Positions 1 to 12,400 of a DNA stretch of 64,000 nucleotides are shown piece by piece. Made by a program: the position numbers and the translations under genes. The notes beneath the pieces are model-generated. The model was not told the DNA's origin, made no database searches, and saw only the letters and a program-made list of their open reading frames with translations. This DNA is from Neodontobutis hainanensis (Eukaryota > Chordata > Actinopteri > Gobiiformes > Odontobutidae), in assembly GCA_024349245.1 (NCBI GenBank), contig JALDNG010000041.1, positions 620,001 through 684,000 of the forward strand. Direction: 5' to 3'. Position 1 is the first letter of the stretch. The number at the start of each line of letters is the position of its first letter.

Positions 1-479
1 AATGCCCACCTCAGTAGGGCACCCCACGCGTTGAGTCTACCTCTGTCGTGTCAAATCTCATTACAGCACTTTTATATTACATTAAATCAACCCTAAAAAG
101 GAGGCAGACCCTAGGCCTTAGTTTGTGATGCTCTCAGGAAAGAAAGACGATGCCTCAGACATCTGTAAATAATGCAAGTTTGGGCCTTTTTAAAGCTCTT
201 GCTAAACTTCATCCACCACTGGCAAATGGGAAAAAAATTGAAGAGGAGGTAAAAGGACAGCAGATTGTAGAAAAGAATAGGGCAAGTGGGCGAGGCTCTG
301 AGCAAGGGCATTAGGCTGTGAGTGCACTGGCAGGACGATTGCTGGACGTTCAGTGATCCATCAAAGGAAAGCTTTTCTCTCCATCTTGCTCGCTGGAGAG
401 CCTTTTCTTGTGCTTTGCCTGGCAGTAACTCCCTCGACCCTCTGTGCCTCTTCCTCCCCTCTTTGCTGTGTTGTTGCAG
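1..479 (+). other. hcn1: end of hcn1 intron 3
   Basis: Non-coding sequence upstream of the first visible exon. A pyrimidine-rich tract near 441-475 leads into the ttgttgcag acceptor. Small reading frames here show no recognisable protein similarity. Confidence 0.85.
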
Positions 480-698
480 AATGTGTCCTGGGGTAAGCAG
501 TACTCATATGCCCTCTTCAAAGCCATGAGCCACATGTTGTGCATTGGGTACGGCGCCCGGGCTCCTGTCAGCATGTCCGACCTGTGGATCACCATGCTCA
601 GTATGATTGTAGGAGCCACGTGCTACGCCATGTTTGTAGGCCACGCTACGGCCTTAATCCAATCACTGGACTCGTCACGCAGGCAATACCAAGAGAAG
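480..698 (+). CDS. hcn1: hcn1 exon (human exon 4 equivalent): pore, selectivity filter, S6
   Basis: 73 codons, phase 0 at both ends. The acceptor is ttgttgcag at 471-479 and the donor gtaaga starts at 699. It encodes the N-glycosylation sequon NVS, the pore helix, CIGYGARAP, and S6 down to SSRRQYQEK. The residue after CIGYGA is Arg; mammalian HCN1 has Gln there as I recall it. Confidence 0.95.
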
Positions 699-3600
699 GT
701 AAGAACAAAGCACACCTTTTACATTTTACAGATATAATATTGCAGACTTCTTTGATTTCAAAGAAATCAGAGCAACAAATGTGTATTATAGACAAACTGT
801 TTCATAGTATTTATGAATGTTGACAACATACAATCCAACTCATTCTACTAGACTTAAATAAATTAGGTCTTTTCTCACTGGCCCTTTGAACCAGCTGGCT
901 CTCACACATTACAATATCCGGAAAGAGGATTTTCTCCATGCACCTCAAAGTAGATCACTTAAAGCCAGCAGGGTGAAGAGGTCCACAACATGACCAGCTC
1001 CCTCACTGTCTGCACACTGCCAGTGAACACACTTCATTCTTCCCTTTCATTTAATTCCTTATTACATCATTTTTTTATGCATGGAGGGTGATTATCCAGT
1101 GTTTCAGACGAGCCACCATCTGTGATCCCTCTGAGGGGGCAGGGCTATTCCCAGAACAGGGTATAACTGATGCGCTTGTCGCTTGCACGCAAGCCGCCTT
1201 TTAGTACCAAACTTTTTCCGTGCAGATGCAGCAGATTTGAGCGCATGTACAGTGTAGCACAGGAGATTACAGTTAGGTACTGTACATCGTGATCCACTTT
1301 AGAACGTGGTTATGACTAAAATGAAAAGATGACCTCTGACCGATTTGGCAAAAGGATGATTTAAGTTGATGCCTGTAACAAACAGAACACTACAGTTACT
1401 TGTGAAATTAAATTAACTACTTTTTATGTGCAAAGTTAAGGTAGCCAGATTTAATAATAATGATGATAATCGGAAGCAAAGGCCTACAGATAGCAACACA
1501 CTGTTATCATCTGAACATTTGCTTTAATTATCACAGGCGAGTCACCTTGGCCTTAACAGCACATGCACAAATATCATTTCATTAATTTACATGGTGCATC
1601 TAAAAGCATTTAGCTGCAATCACTTATCCCAGTATGATAGACCGACCTTGCTTGTCTGTCCCATGGTCAAAGCAATTTAGACACACAGCCCCTTCTGTTT
1701 GGTGCAGTGGAGTTGCAGACTTGTTTTTCTAACTGCTACAAAAGTCACCTAGGCTAATATGATAATATAGAAAATCACATTCTTACATTACAGATCAGAA
1801 GTCAGTTCAATCATCAACATGAAACATATCTTTACTGTTACCACACAGTTTAATAAACCAAAAACAACAAGTTTGTTAAATGTCAGACAAATCAGAACCT
1901 TGGCATTCAATACACATTATGAGACACTTTTCTTTTCTATTTGTGCAGTATTTCTTGTAATTCCCAAGATAATTTTATGATTCAGCATAAATTAACATCG
2001 AAATGTCACTCTACAGACCTCTGAAAATTAATGACATCCAGTTGCCCACAGCAAACAAGTGAGGCAGTCGAAGTCAGTGTTTGAATTAGTGACATGTCTC
2101 TCGCTTAGTATGTGATGTACATCTGTTTCACAACAAATCTGCTTAATCTACATTACACTCTAGCCATTCAATATCCCTCTCAGCAATGAACTGACAGCTT
2201 TGGGGCTGCAGATGCCGTGTTCGTGGTAACAGAGCCCCAGTGTGGAGCCCGATTCAGAGAGGCATCATTTGCTGCCTGGCTGTGCATATGAGCAGAGCAG
2301 GCTGAGCAGCAGCAGGGATGGGTGGAGGTTACTTAGCCTCTAGTCTTTACATCTATATCAGCCACAGCTGGTGGTAATGGGAGTGGGGTACATGTGGCTA
2401 CAAGTTGTCTAAGGACAGAACATGGGAAGAACAACATGTAACTGTAGGGGGACCTACTAATTAACAGTGTCACTGCTGTTCTCCTTGTAATCCAGCAATA
2501 AATCTATGCTCTTAATTATATAGATGACAAAAAATCAATAGATCAAAATAACCCAATGACGTAAAACTGAGATAACAATTGAAATAAATGTTTACTGTTT
2601 TATGCCTGTTATTCTTTTCATCATAACTGTACAGGTTATTTTCTGCATTTATAGTCTATGCTTGTGCACAGGATGGCTCTGATTGAAAGACACCTGTGTA
2701 CCATTGTCTGAGCTGCTTTGAACAACATAAGAGCCCAGTCTCATCTAGAAACATGTAACTTCAATACAACCATAGGTTTGTTCATGATGAGCTGCATCCT
2801 TTCACAAATTAATGTGGGAAAGAAACTCTTGACAAAACCCCCATTAGATCATTTGATACCATACAATAGCACAGGCTTTATGCTGTTATTGTATTTAACA
2901 ACTCACTAGAGGAAAAACTGTGTTTACATTAAAAAACACAGTGCTCATGTTTTATTTGAAATAAAGTAAGTGTAATTTATTTTTTTCATAACTGAGCGGC
3001 ACTCATTATTTACCTGTCCCACATGTGTTGTATACAGCCATACACTGACAACATAACATAAAGCCCAGACCCCTGGGGGTCACATGCCACTCTTCAAAAG
3101 ATTTTCACAGATTTCTGATGAAGGTGGCAGAGGGCATTGTTGCAGGCACTGCTCATAAATCTCTGCTAAGGTTTTAACTGGGTTAAGATCAGGTGGCAGT
3201 GAAGGTCACTACACATGATTTATTTTTGTGCTGGTCAAACTATTTATTAAGGTCTAGTGTCTGCAGATAGATGCAATGTTATTCTGTTCAAGTTTTTCTT
3301 TCTGAGATGGTCAGCCCTATGTTTAATCAAAACTTTAATTTACTGGATGAACTTTAAGTAGCATAGTCAAGTAGAAACGTTGGATAAAAATTATTAGAGA
3401 CGTGGTGTTAGTAGACAATTTTGTGATAAAGTGAGTATAGTCATTATGTTATTAAAATATACTTTGTATTGAAAATGCCACTCCTGGCTCAGTCTCAGTC
3501 CCACATTGACCTCTGTAAAATATCTTGGATCTTCTGCTCGAGACACTGCCCAGCTTGTACTGTTCAGTTTCTCCAAAAACATAACCATTGCTTCTTATCA

Positions 3601-6397
3601 CCTTTCTGCAGCCAGCGGGGAAATCAATGATAAAGCCATTGTGACTCCAGAGTCTCCTCTCTCACTGACAAATTCCATTTTTTCAGCCAAGCAGCCTTCC
3701 TCTGGGCCACAAACCTCACAGTTCGCTCCCGGACACTGCTGATTTCCAAAGGCATAGTGAGAGACAGTGTTTCTACCAGGTGTATTTTCAGGTGTTAGAC
3801 TGTGTTCAGCATTTTTCTGCAGCAAACCTGTGTGAAAAAAACAGCAACTGAGAAGCTTCAAAGATGCCAGCCGTTCTCTCCATGATTGATTACCTATTTT
3901 TAGATAAATGTGAAATGGTTTTGAAATTTACATTTACGTTTATTCATTTTAGCTGACACTTTTATCCAAAGCGACTTACATTGTTCTACTGTAATAACCA
4001 GTGTTACAGCCTCTGGAGGCAAGGTGGGTTAAGTGTCTTGCCCAAGGACACAACGACAGTATGAACTGTGGGGAGAGAGAGAATCGAACCACCTACTTTC
4101 CGGTTGAAAGACGACTGCTCTACTCACTGAGCTACTGCGCCCCTAAATCCTACTAAGATTGAATTAGTTACAAGAAACAGGACAGTCATACTTATAGTTG
4201 CTGAATAAAAGTGTTTTTGTATGTTTGCACTTAAATGTTTATTTCTGTTTTTGCAAATTGGTGCACTGTAATCAGATATCTGCCACAGGATCTCCCTCCA
4301 GAGCAGACACATTGTTACTGCAAATTAACTGGCCCAGAGGAAGCATATAAAATTGAATATGGTCAAGGCCATTGGGTCTGAGTTTTCAGTGTCAACAAAG
4401 TACTTCCTGTCTTCAAGATAGGACTTGAACCAATTGAGGGCAGCACCAGAGATGCCCAACCCTCTGTAACAGGATTACATGATCAACTGTGTCAAACGCT
4501 GCACTTAGATCCAGCAGGACTAAGACTGAGACTGTGCCTGTTTCAGCAATCATATGAATGTTGTGTGTCCCCTTGATAAGAGCTGTGTCCGTCTGTGATG
4601 TTGCCTAAAACTTGACTGAAAAGCATCAAAACAGTTGTTTATCAGGAAAAAGCCATTAAACTGTTTGTATATAACTTTTAAGACTATAAGACTTTTCATG
4701 AAAATGGCAAGTTTGATATGGGCCGATAGTATAATGGTACTTGATGGTATTATGGCATTAAGACTGCTCTTCTTAAGGTGCGGAGGAAGCCTGAGGAGAT
4801 GCTCCAGACTGTAGTGAGCTGTTAACTAAGAAAGTGAGTTGTGGTAGCAAACTGCTCAGCACAGATTTTAGAAATCTTGGGGGTGACTCGTCAAGATAGC
4901 ATGTGGAAGATCTTAGACTGGAGATGGTCTCTTGGACTGTTTTGTCAGTGACAGGTGTGCGGTTTATTGCTAGTTTAAAACTCTGCACCTTATTATTAAA
5001 GAACAAAGCAGACTCATTGCACTTAGATGTGGACATTAGTTCTGGAGGCAATGGAGCAGGAGGGTTTGTTATTCTGTTCACTGAGGCGAACAGGACACGA
5101 GAGTTGCTGCAGTTTGTGATCATTTTTAGAAAAATACATCTCCTTTGTTGAACACACTGAACATTTCTTTGTAAATCTCATAATTAACCTGGTACTTTGT
5201 TTTGCACCATTCTCTTTATTTAGACCCAATTTTGGGTTACATTTTGGGGCTGAGAGTTAAAGAGAGCACCTTGTCCCGCTCTGAACAGGCAGAGGTTGTG
5301 TAATGTTGTGACTTAGCATGACTTGCGAGCCCTTTGTGCTAAAGAACGAGTCATCAGTTCTCAAGTCTGAGTCGAGTCACAAGACTTTGAGTCTGAGAAT
5401 ATACAAGTCAAAGTTTGAGTCCGAGCTATAAAAAGGCAAGTCCGAGTCGAGTCATTAAGGCTAACCCTTGAGGTGAGGCACGAGTCCCAAAAATGAGCCT
5501 GATGACTCAACTCGAGTCCAAGTCCAGAACTTGAGTACTCCATCTCTGGCTCATTGAGAGCAGTGAGCATCTTTAGCCAGTAGGCATGAATCATGTCAGG
5601 GGGGCTTTCTTGTCTGCCATGGTGTCTGGATCCTGTTCAGGGAGGCTGCTGTGGTCTGCTCTTAGATCCACTAGCCACTGCTGTTGTGTGATGCCTCTTT
5701 TGCCCATATACTTTTCCAGGATTGTTCGGTCTCCAGCCTTGGTGGGTCTGCTCTGGAGTTGTTTCCATGCCATTGAGAGTATGCTTTAGCTGGTTGTGTA
5801 GAGAACAGCCGGTGTTTTTACCTGGCTTTGATTTCTCTTGTGTATCTCTTTAGAAAGCCGGCCAAGGCTGGGAGCTTTTGTTTGGCAGTTTCCAATGCTT
5901 CAGGTATGGGCATCTGGCTGTACCTCTTGGGTACTTGGTTTTCCATTGCACCTTTCTGGATCTCTGACAGTTGACTCACTTCTTTCTGTGCTGCCTTGAT
6001 TTTAGCCTACAACCTTCTCTTCCACGGTGGAACTTGCTCCTTAGGGTTGATCTTCAACCGAAATCCAAGCATCTCAAGGATCCCTGAAGATGAAGTGTAT
6101 ATCTGCTCATTGGTTTCAGGGATGGTTATTGTAGGAATTGTTCTCAAAGTGACTTTCTGATGAAACTTCACTCAGCCTCTGTAATCAGTTTGCTGGTTGT
6201 TTAATTCTAGTCAGGATCTTATCTCTTAGGTCAGTTGGTGCCTCGCTCAGCTAGATTGTGCTTATTGAGGCTTTGAACCCAATATCCGGGTGGGGAGTTG
6301 ATGTTAACTCCTCTCATCCTGGCTACCTCTTGACGTAGCATTTGTCTTGTACCTAGTCAATCTCAAGTTGTGATAGCAGTTGCGATGTTGTGGATGT

Positions 6398-6476
<79 letters not shown>

Positions 6477-9400
6477 ATTCCAGATAGATGTTACAATTTT
6501 CAAAAACATTTCCAATTTATCACACAATTCTGTATGCTGTGAATCACATCAGATCATGATTTGATTTCCTATTAAAACAGAGCTTCTTGCGTGCATGAGA
6601 TAATCTGCTACCTTGGTCTGACATAGCCCAGGGCCTGTACTTGTTCCTACTTTCCTTCACCACCTGCCTTCTGCATACTAGCTCACACACACAAACACAA
6701 TCAGGACATGCCACAGTGCTATGAGCATGCTCCTTTTGTCCTCAAATCCGAGGCACAATCACACCATATACACAGACACCATACATTTTCCATTTTAATA
6801 AATGCTGTTTGTGTGCTCACTATTTTAATTTTACATATCTTGTTTGAGATAAAAACAAAGTTTGTCTTTAAACTCTTGTCTTTTTCTCATCTTTTCAGTA
6901 CAAACAAGTGGAGCAATACATGTCCTTCCACAAGCTTCCAGCAGACATGCGGCAAAAAATTCACGACTACTACGAACACCGGTACCAAGGCAAAATCTTC
7001 GATGAGGAAAACATCTTGAGTGAGCTCAATGACCCCCTCAAAGAGGTAAGCCTTCCGTAACATAGAAAATTTTTATTTATTTATTTTTACAGTGCCTGCT
7101 TTCAAATGGTTCATTAATATTGTCCTCACACTTTTATCACAAATACTCACCTTGCCAATTATTACAGGATAGCTTAAATCTTTATGGGGCACTTCTGAAA
7201 AATGTACCACAACTGAAAGTGAAACATCTGTCATATTGTTTTATAAACTCAAATTCAAACGTGACAAAAGATTTACATCTGAGTGAACAGAAACTCTTCA
7301 TCTGGCTAATTGAACAGTTGCTGTGGACTATATGGACTCAACATAATACACAAACTCAAGAGGCCTTTTTTGTTAAACTAATGAAAGAGAAAATTAAAGT
7401 CCCTTGTCTAGTCAGCTATTACATAAACATCTGCATTGTATAAGCTGACCTCTCATTTTTAGCAGTTTAGCTTACATTACATGAGTAATTAGGTAAAGGG
7501 GAGCTAGGACGAGTACATACAAAGCCAAGCAGGCACAGTAATCATCTCTCACGCAGCCCCATTAAGTCAGCTTGCTGCATTGAAATGCTGAGGTGTGGGG
7601 TGTTGCTGCGCTGCCTTAGACGTTCACAGGGTATTTTAGGATGACTTACAGCACACAGAATCCTACCAGCTTAGCTCAGACTGCAAAGCAGGCAAAGTTT
7701 AAACCTGCATAGAGACTGTGTAGTGTAATGAAGGATGTGCCGCCAGAACTGGCAAAGAAAAACAAACAGAGTTGAGAAATGTCTACATAAACTGTAGACG
7801 TTGTTTCTCCATTTCACCGATGTGTCAAGCACCTTATAACTACATTTCTTTTCAAATGAGCGGGCTGGGTACATTTAGATAATATTTGTGATATAGAAAA
7901 CAAGTTATCATAGTTTACACTAGTATGGCTTAGTTTTTTTTTTAAAGAATGTGCAGAAACACTTTATTTCTGTATAATCTAAAGATAAAACAGGAGTTAC
8001 ATTTACAGTAGCTGTGTTTGGTGGGAATGCATCTATTTAAGTGCCACATTAGGAAGGTCAAAAGAGTGTATGTATAGCCATATGAACAAAATCAACCACA
8101 ATCTCCTTTACTGGACCAATATAAGTTTCATTGTTTTTTTGAGTGTTGTCTCTTTGGTAAAACTAGTGTTGAAGCTGTGTGGGGCTATTCCACTTGGGTT
8201 CATTTGTAAAGTTCTGTTCTAGAGGATATGTTATTCAATTTGTGTCTGTTTAATTTTTATTAAGTCAGTCCATGGCTACAAATGAACTGACACAGCACTT
8301 TAGAAACATTAATCAGATCAAACCAATTTAGAGTAAACTAACTGAGAATAAGTAAGAGGTAACTAAAGATTGTTTCCATAAAGAAGTGACTGGTCATAAA
8401 AACGGTTTACTATCATTAGAGTGCTGGTGGTAGACTGATTCAAGAGCCTTGAGGCAAAAACTGAAGCCAGTATCTGAGCCTACACTCGCATCTCTTTACA
8501 TTGCCTTCATCTAGCAGGATCCCAGAGATTGCTTATCTCTTCGTTAATGTCCTGTTGTCAGTGGAGAAGAGTTATCCCTTATAGGCGGGTCAACAACACA
8601 TCGACACTGATGCCAAATGACCCAGCTTTCCATCTGCACGGCAACAGAGATATGAGGGTAAACAGAAAACAAGCTCCTAATCTCCCGCTGGGTCTGAGGG
8701 GACAGGATGAGACCGGAGAACTGGCCTGCTGCCGGCTCCACAGGGCAAACTCATTAAGAGTCAAAAAGAAGCCAAAAAGTGTATTCTCAGGAATGTTGGG
8801 ATGTGCTTTGTGAGTATTAGGGCTCTGTAGGGCACTGTACTGACAGTTCTCTTCTTCAAGTGTATATATGTACGTCTGAAATTATGTATAAAAAAATAAT
8901 CTAACTTTGTCTCATTTGCCCTTCACCAGGAAATTGTAAACTTCAACTGTCGTAAGCTTGTGGCCACCATGCCACTGTTTGCCAATGCTGACCCCAACTT
9001 TGTGACAGCAATGCTGAGCAAGTTGAAGTTTGAGGTCTTTCAGCCCAACGACTACATTATACGAGAAGGTACTGTTGGTAAGAAGATGTACTTCATTCAA
9101 CATGGAGTGGCAAGCGTCATCACGAAGTTCAACAAGGAGATGAAGCTGACAGACGGGTCTTATTTTGGAGGTAAGATCATCTAAGAAGAAACAGTTTCCT
9201 GTCCTTGTTTCTTGTTTTTACACTTTCATATTGAGGCTTATTTCGAGATAAGGCTTTTGTGTTTGACCCTGTTTGAAGTTTACTTATTGTGAGTGGAGAT
9301 TGTCCTTATCAATGTTAGACATCAGTAAACTTCTGTGATTACATAATTTCTCATCTGGCAGTTGACCAATGCTCATAATAAGCATCCCTCATGAACCCTG

Positions 9401-12400
9401 TCCCCAGCCACCCACCCAAGCATGTGTGCATGCATGACGCCCCTTCCCTTCCATACTGTTTAGCACAGATTTCAACTTGGTGCTAAACCTATTAATCCTT
9501 AGCAGATGAATTGTTTATAGGACAAAGACTTTCTTCCAAAGAGAAATTGCCTGAGCAGCTGTACCGGTCTTAACAAACTGCTCCACTAAAAGCTGGCCTA
9601 CGTGGGACACTATCTCTAAACCCATGAGAGATAGGAGAGACAGTTGCTGCTCTTCAGGGATTTTTGGATTACACATTGTCAGGCTTTGTCTGAAATATTT
9701 TACACTCTAAGAGTTTACATTGTGCTAATGAGGAATTATGTATTAATTCCTTAATTATCAAAATATTCAATAATAATATTCCTTTTTAACTGAAATTTTG
9801 GTTGTATCCTTCTGGTGCAAGTGGTCTAACCTGTCTACCTAATGCCCAGCCAGTATTTACCATGCTTGCATGGAAGGGCAATAGAAGATGATTGTAGTTT
9901 TGGAAGCGGCTGGCTGTGACAGGCCCCTCACTCTTCTCTCAGTTCTCTAATGATTCATGGGGTGTTTTCAAACAAGCTGCTCAATACTTAAGCAGGAGCA
10001 GTACTAGACAAACATGAACAGAGGAGGAAAAGAAAAACATATGGAAGAAAATGCATATCTACAGAGGAAAACAATATTATAAAAATGAATGAGACATACA
10101 ATTTATGGGAACAGTAGGCAACATGGCCAATGCCACACCTGCATACTAAAACAACAAGACAATACGGGTATAACACTATGAGCATAATAAACAATGGAGA
10201 TAAAAATCCTTATTGAGTTTGACATCAGACATCAGACTCATAACTGTGAGAAAAGGGGGTGAAAGCTGCTGCCATAAGAGTTGACACATGAAGTGATGGC
10301 AAATTATCCACATGGCTCCTGAGGTCACAATGATTGTTTGTGACAGGGTGACCGACACGTGTCAAATACATCAAGTGAAGTGTTAAAAGAACTGTCACTT
10401 TATAAATACACCTTGTACATGTATGCATGTATGCTCTGGAGGAGAACTTTGATGTGCATTAAGAGATGTATTTTACTTTATAACTTGTAGGGGTTTATTT
10501 GTTGTTATAATGCAATTCTAGAGAAACACACACTTGACTATGAAACAATACTCCTTCCAAGTACACTACATTTGAGAAGTGACAGTGATCCACTGATGCC
10601 TAACAAACTTTAGTGTAAGGCTGACTATTGTGTTGTACAACTGGAGCATTAGCTCTGTGCAAGATGATGGATTATCTCAGAGTAATGTGGCTGTGCCTCT
10701 GAGATGACTATTACTTTATTTACATCAACGTTATTTTCTGCAGCTGTATCTTTACACTGCAGTTAATCTATATGGAAATCTGTGTGCATGTCACGTATTG
10801 GATGATTGCTTTTCTTGTTTCACAGTCCATATGTTGTTTTTATTTCTTTTTCTACCTAATTAGAATGAAGCGCTTAATCACATCTAACCTTCTTAATCAT
10901 TGCCTTACAGAGATCTGTCTGCTCACCAAGGGCAGGCGAACAGCCAGTGTCCGTGCAGACACCTACTGTCGACTCTTCTCTCTGTCCGTTGACCACTTTA
11001 ATGAGGTGCTAGAGGAGTACCCCATGATGAGACGGGCATTTGAAACTGTTGCCATTGACCGACTGGACAGAATCGGTAAGCCATCCCCTCATCAATCTCC
11101 TCACTGTCTGACAATCAGATCTCTTGCCTGTCATTTTGCCTTGTTGTCTTGTCCTTATCAATATTTGTTTGCCTTCATTGTTTACACAAGCATCGTGTCT
11201 GCCATCTTGTGCTGCATGACTTGTATGCAACTTCATTTTTGTCTGAACTAGCCTTAGGAATTTGTTGAAACCAGCATTAATCCTTCTAAAGAACCAAAGT
11301 AGCGTTTTGTGGTTGGATTAACTGGAGACAGTGCATGTCCCTGTCTGGAAGGGAGCCAGGTCACTCCCTCATTAATTTGGTGTAGACTCCCCACACACAC
11401 ACACACACCCCACTGGATGCCAGCGAGTGGTTGGAAGCTAACCTAACATGCATGAATGTCTGGCCTTCTTCCACTCATCTGCAATCCTGGGTATGAGCAG
11501 CACCCCAAATCAGAGATGTCAAACTCAACAGGCACAACCCGAGCAGGGTGATGTCAGAGCGTTTTGGCAGCAGACCACTAAATTCTGTCATCTGCAACCC
11601 CTGCGTATGTCCACTGACAAAGTCACACACAACAAAAATAAACCATGTTAAGATATTTCTTTGTTAAAAGGGGCACATGTATGGAGCAATAAAAGGGCAA
11701 TAATTACAAACATCCCAAACTATTATTTCTAATTATTTTTACTCTTCCCTATTTTTTTTTTATTAAATTTAATACTTTCAATAAAAGCAATATTAGCATG
11801 GCATTGTCACTGAGAAAAATATAATTCTGCATTGTATTTTTAACACTTTAAATCACAGTATTTGTTTAAAATAAAACTGATCTTCCATATATACAGCAAT
11901 AAAAAAAATAAGGGTGAAATAGTGTAACATTATTTATCTACAATTGTACATTAAACTACAGAAAAAATGAATTTGACAGAAGTTTTATCCTGATTAAATA
12001 CAAAATATCTACTGGTAGGTGGTTGGGAAAAAAAACATGATGGAACAGAATTTAATAGCATTTACCCATTTGAGTTAACTAGCTAATGGCATTTAAATAG
12101 TGCAGCAATCAAGTATCTTTCTTCACTGTTGAGTAGTATCTTTGTAGATATAATATGTTGGCACTGATGAGCAATTCTTAAGTTTGACAAATTTATTACC
12201 CTTAGCAATAACTAGTAACCATAGTGACCAGCCACTTGACAAAACCTGCAATTTTATGTGAGGTGGCTTAAAAACAGAAAGAAATTTGGTAAAAAAATAA
12301 AAGAAAAATTCTGCCTTCATTTTGTTGTGGTTGTTTTGCCATGGCTTTGTATCTGTGTAGTAGTTTGCCTGTCTCAGAGCGGTATTGAATTGCTTTGCAA

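Larger units (their letters stand above)
699..6898 (+). other. hcn1: hcn1 intron 4 (6.2 kb), repeat-rich second half
   Basis: GT-AG intron. The first 3.9 kb is AT-rich with nothing recognised as a gene. From 3.9 to 6.5 kb it holds a minus-strand SINE, two minus-strand LINE fragments of different type, a GAGTC-rich segment and a TG/AT dinucleotide tract. Each is listed separately. Confidence 0.85.

Noticed and set aside
3130..3225. Stretch resembling DNA-transposon-associated repeats (CTGGGTTAAGATCAGG)
   Set aside because: No terminal inverted repeats or transposase similarity could be seen.
4081..4144. Possible tRNA gene on the minus strand
   Set aside because: A and B boxes are present but the sequence continues into a SINE body and tail, and a proper acceptor stem is not evident.
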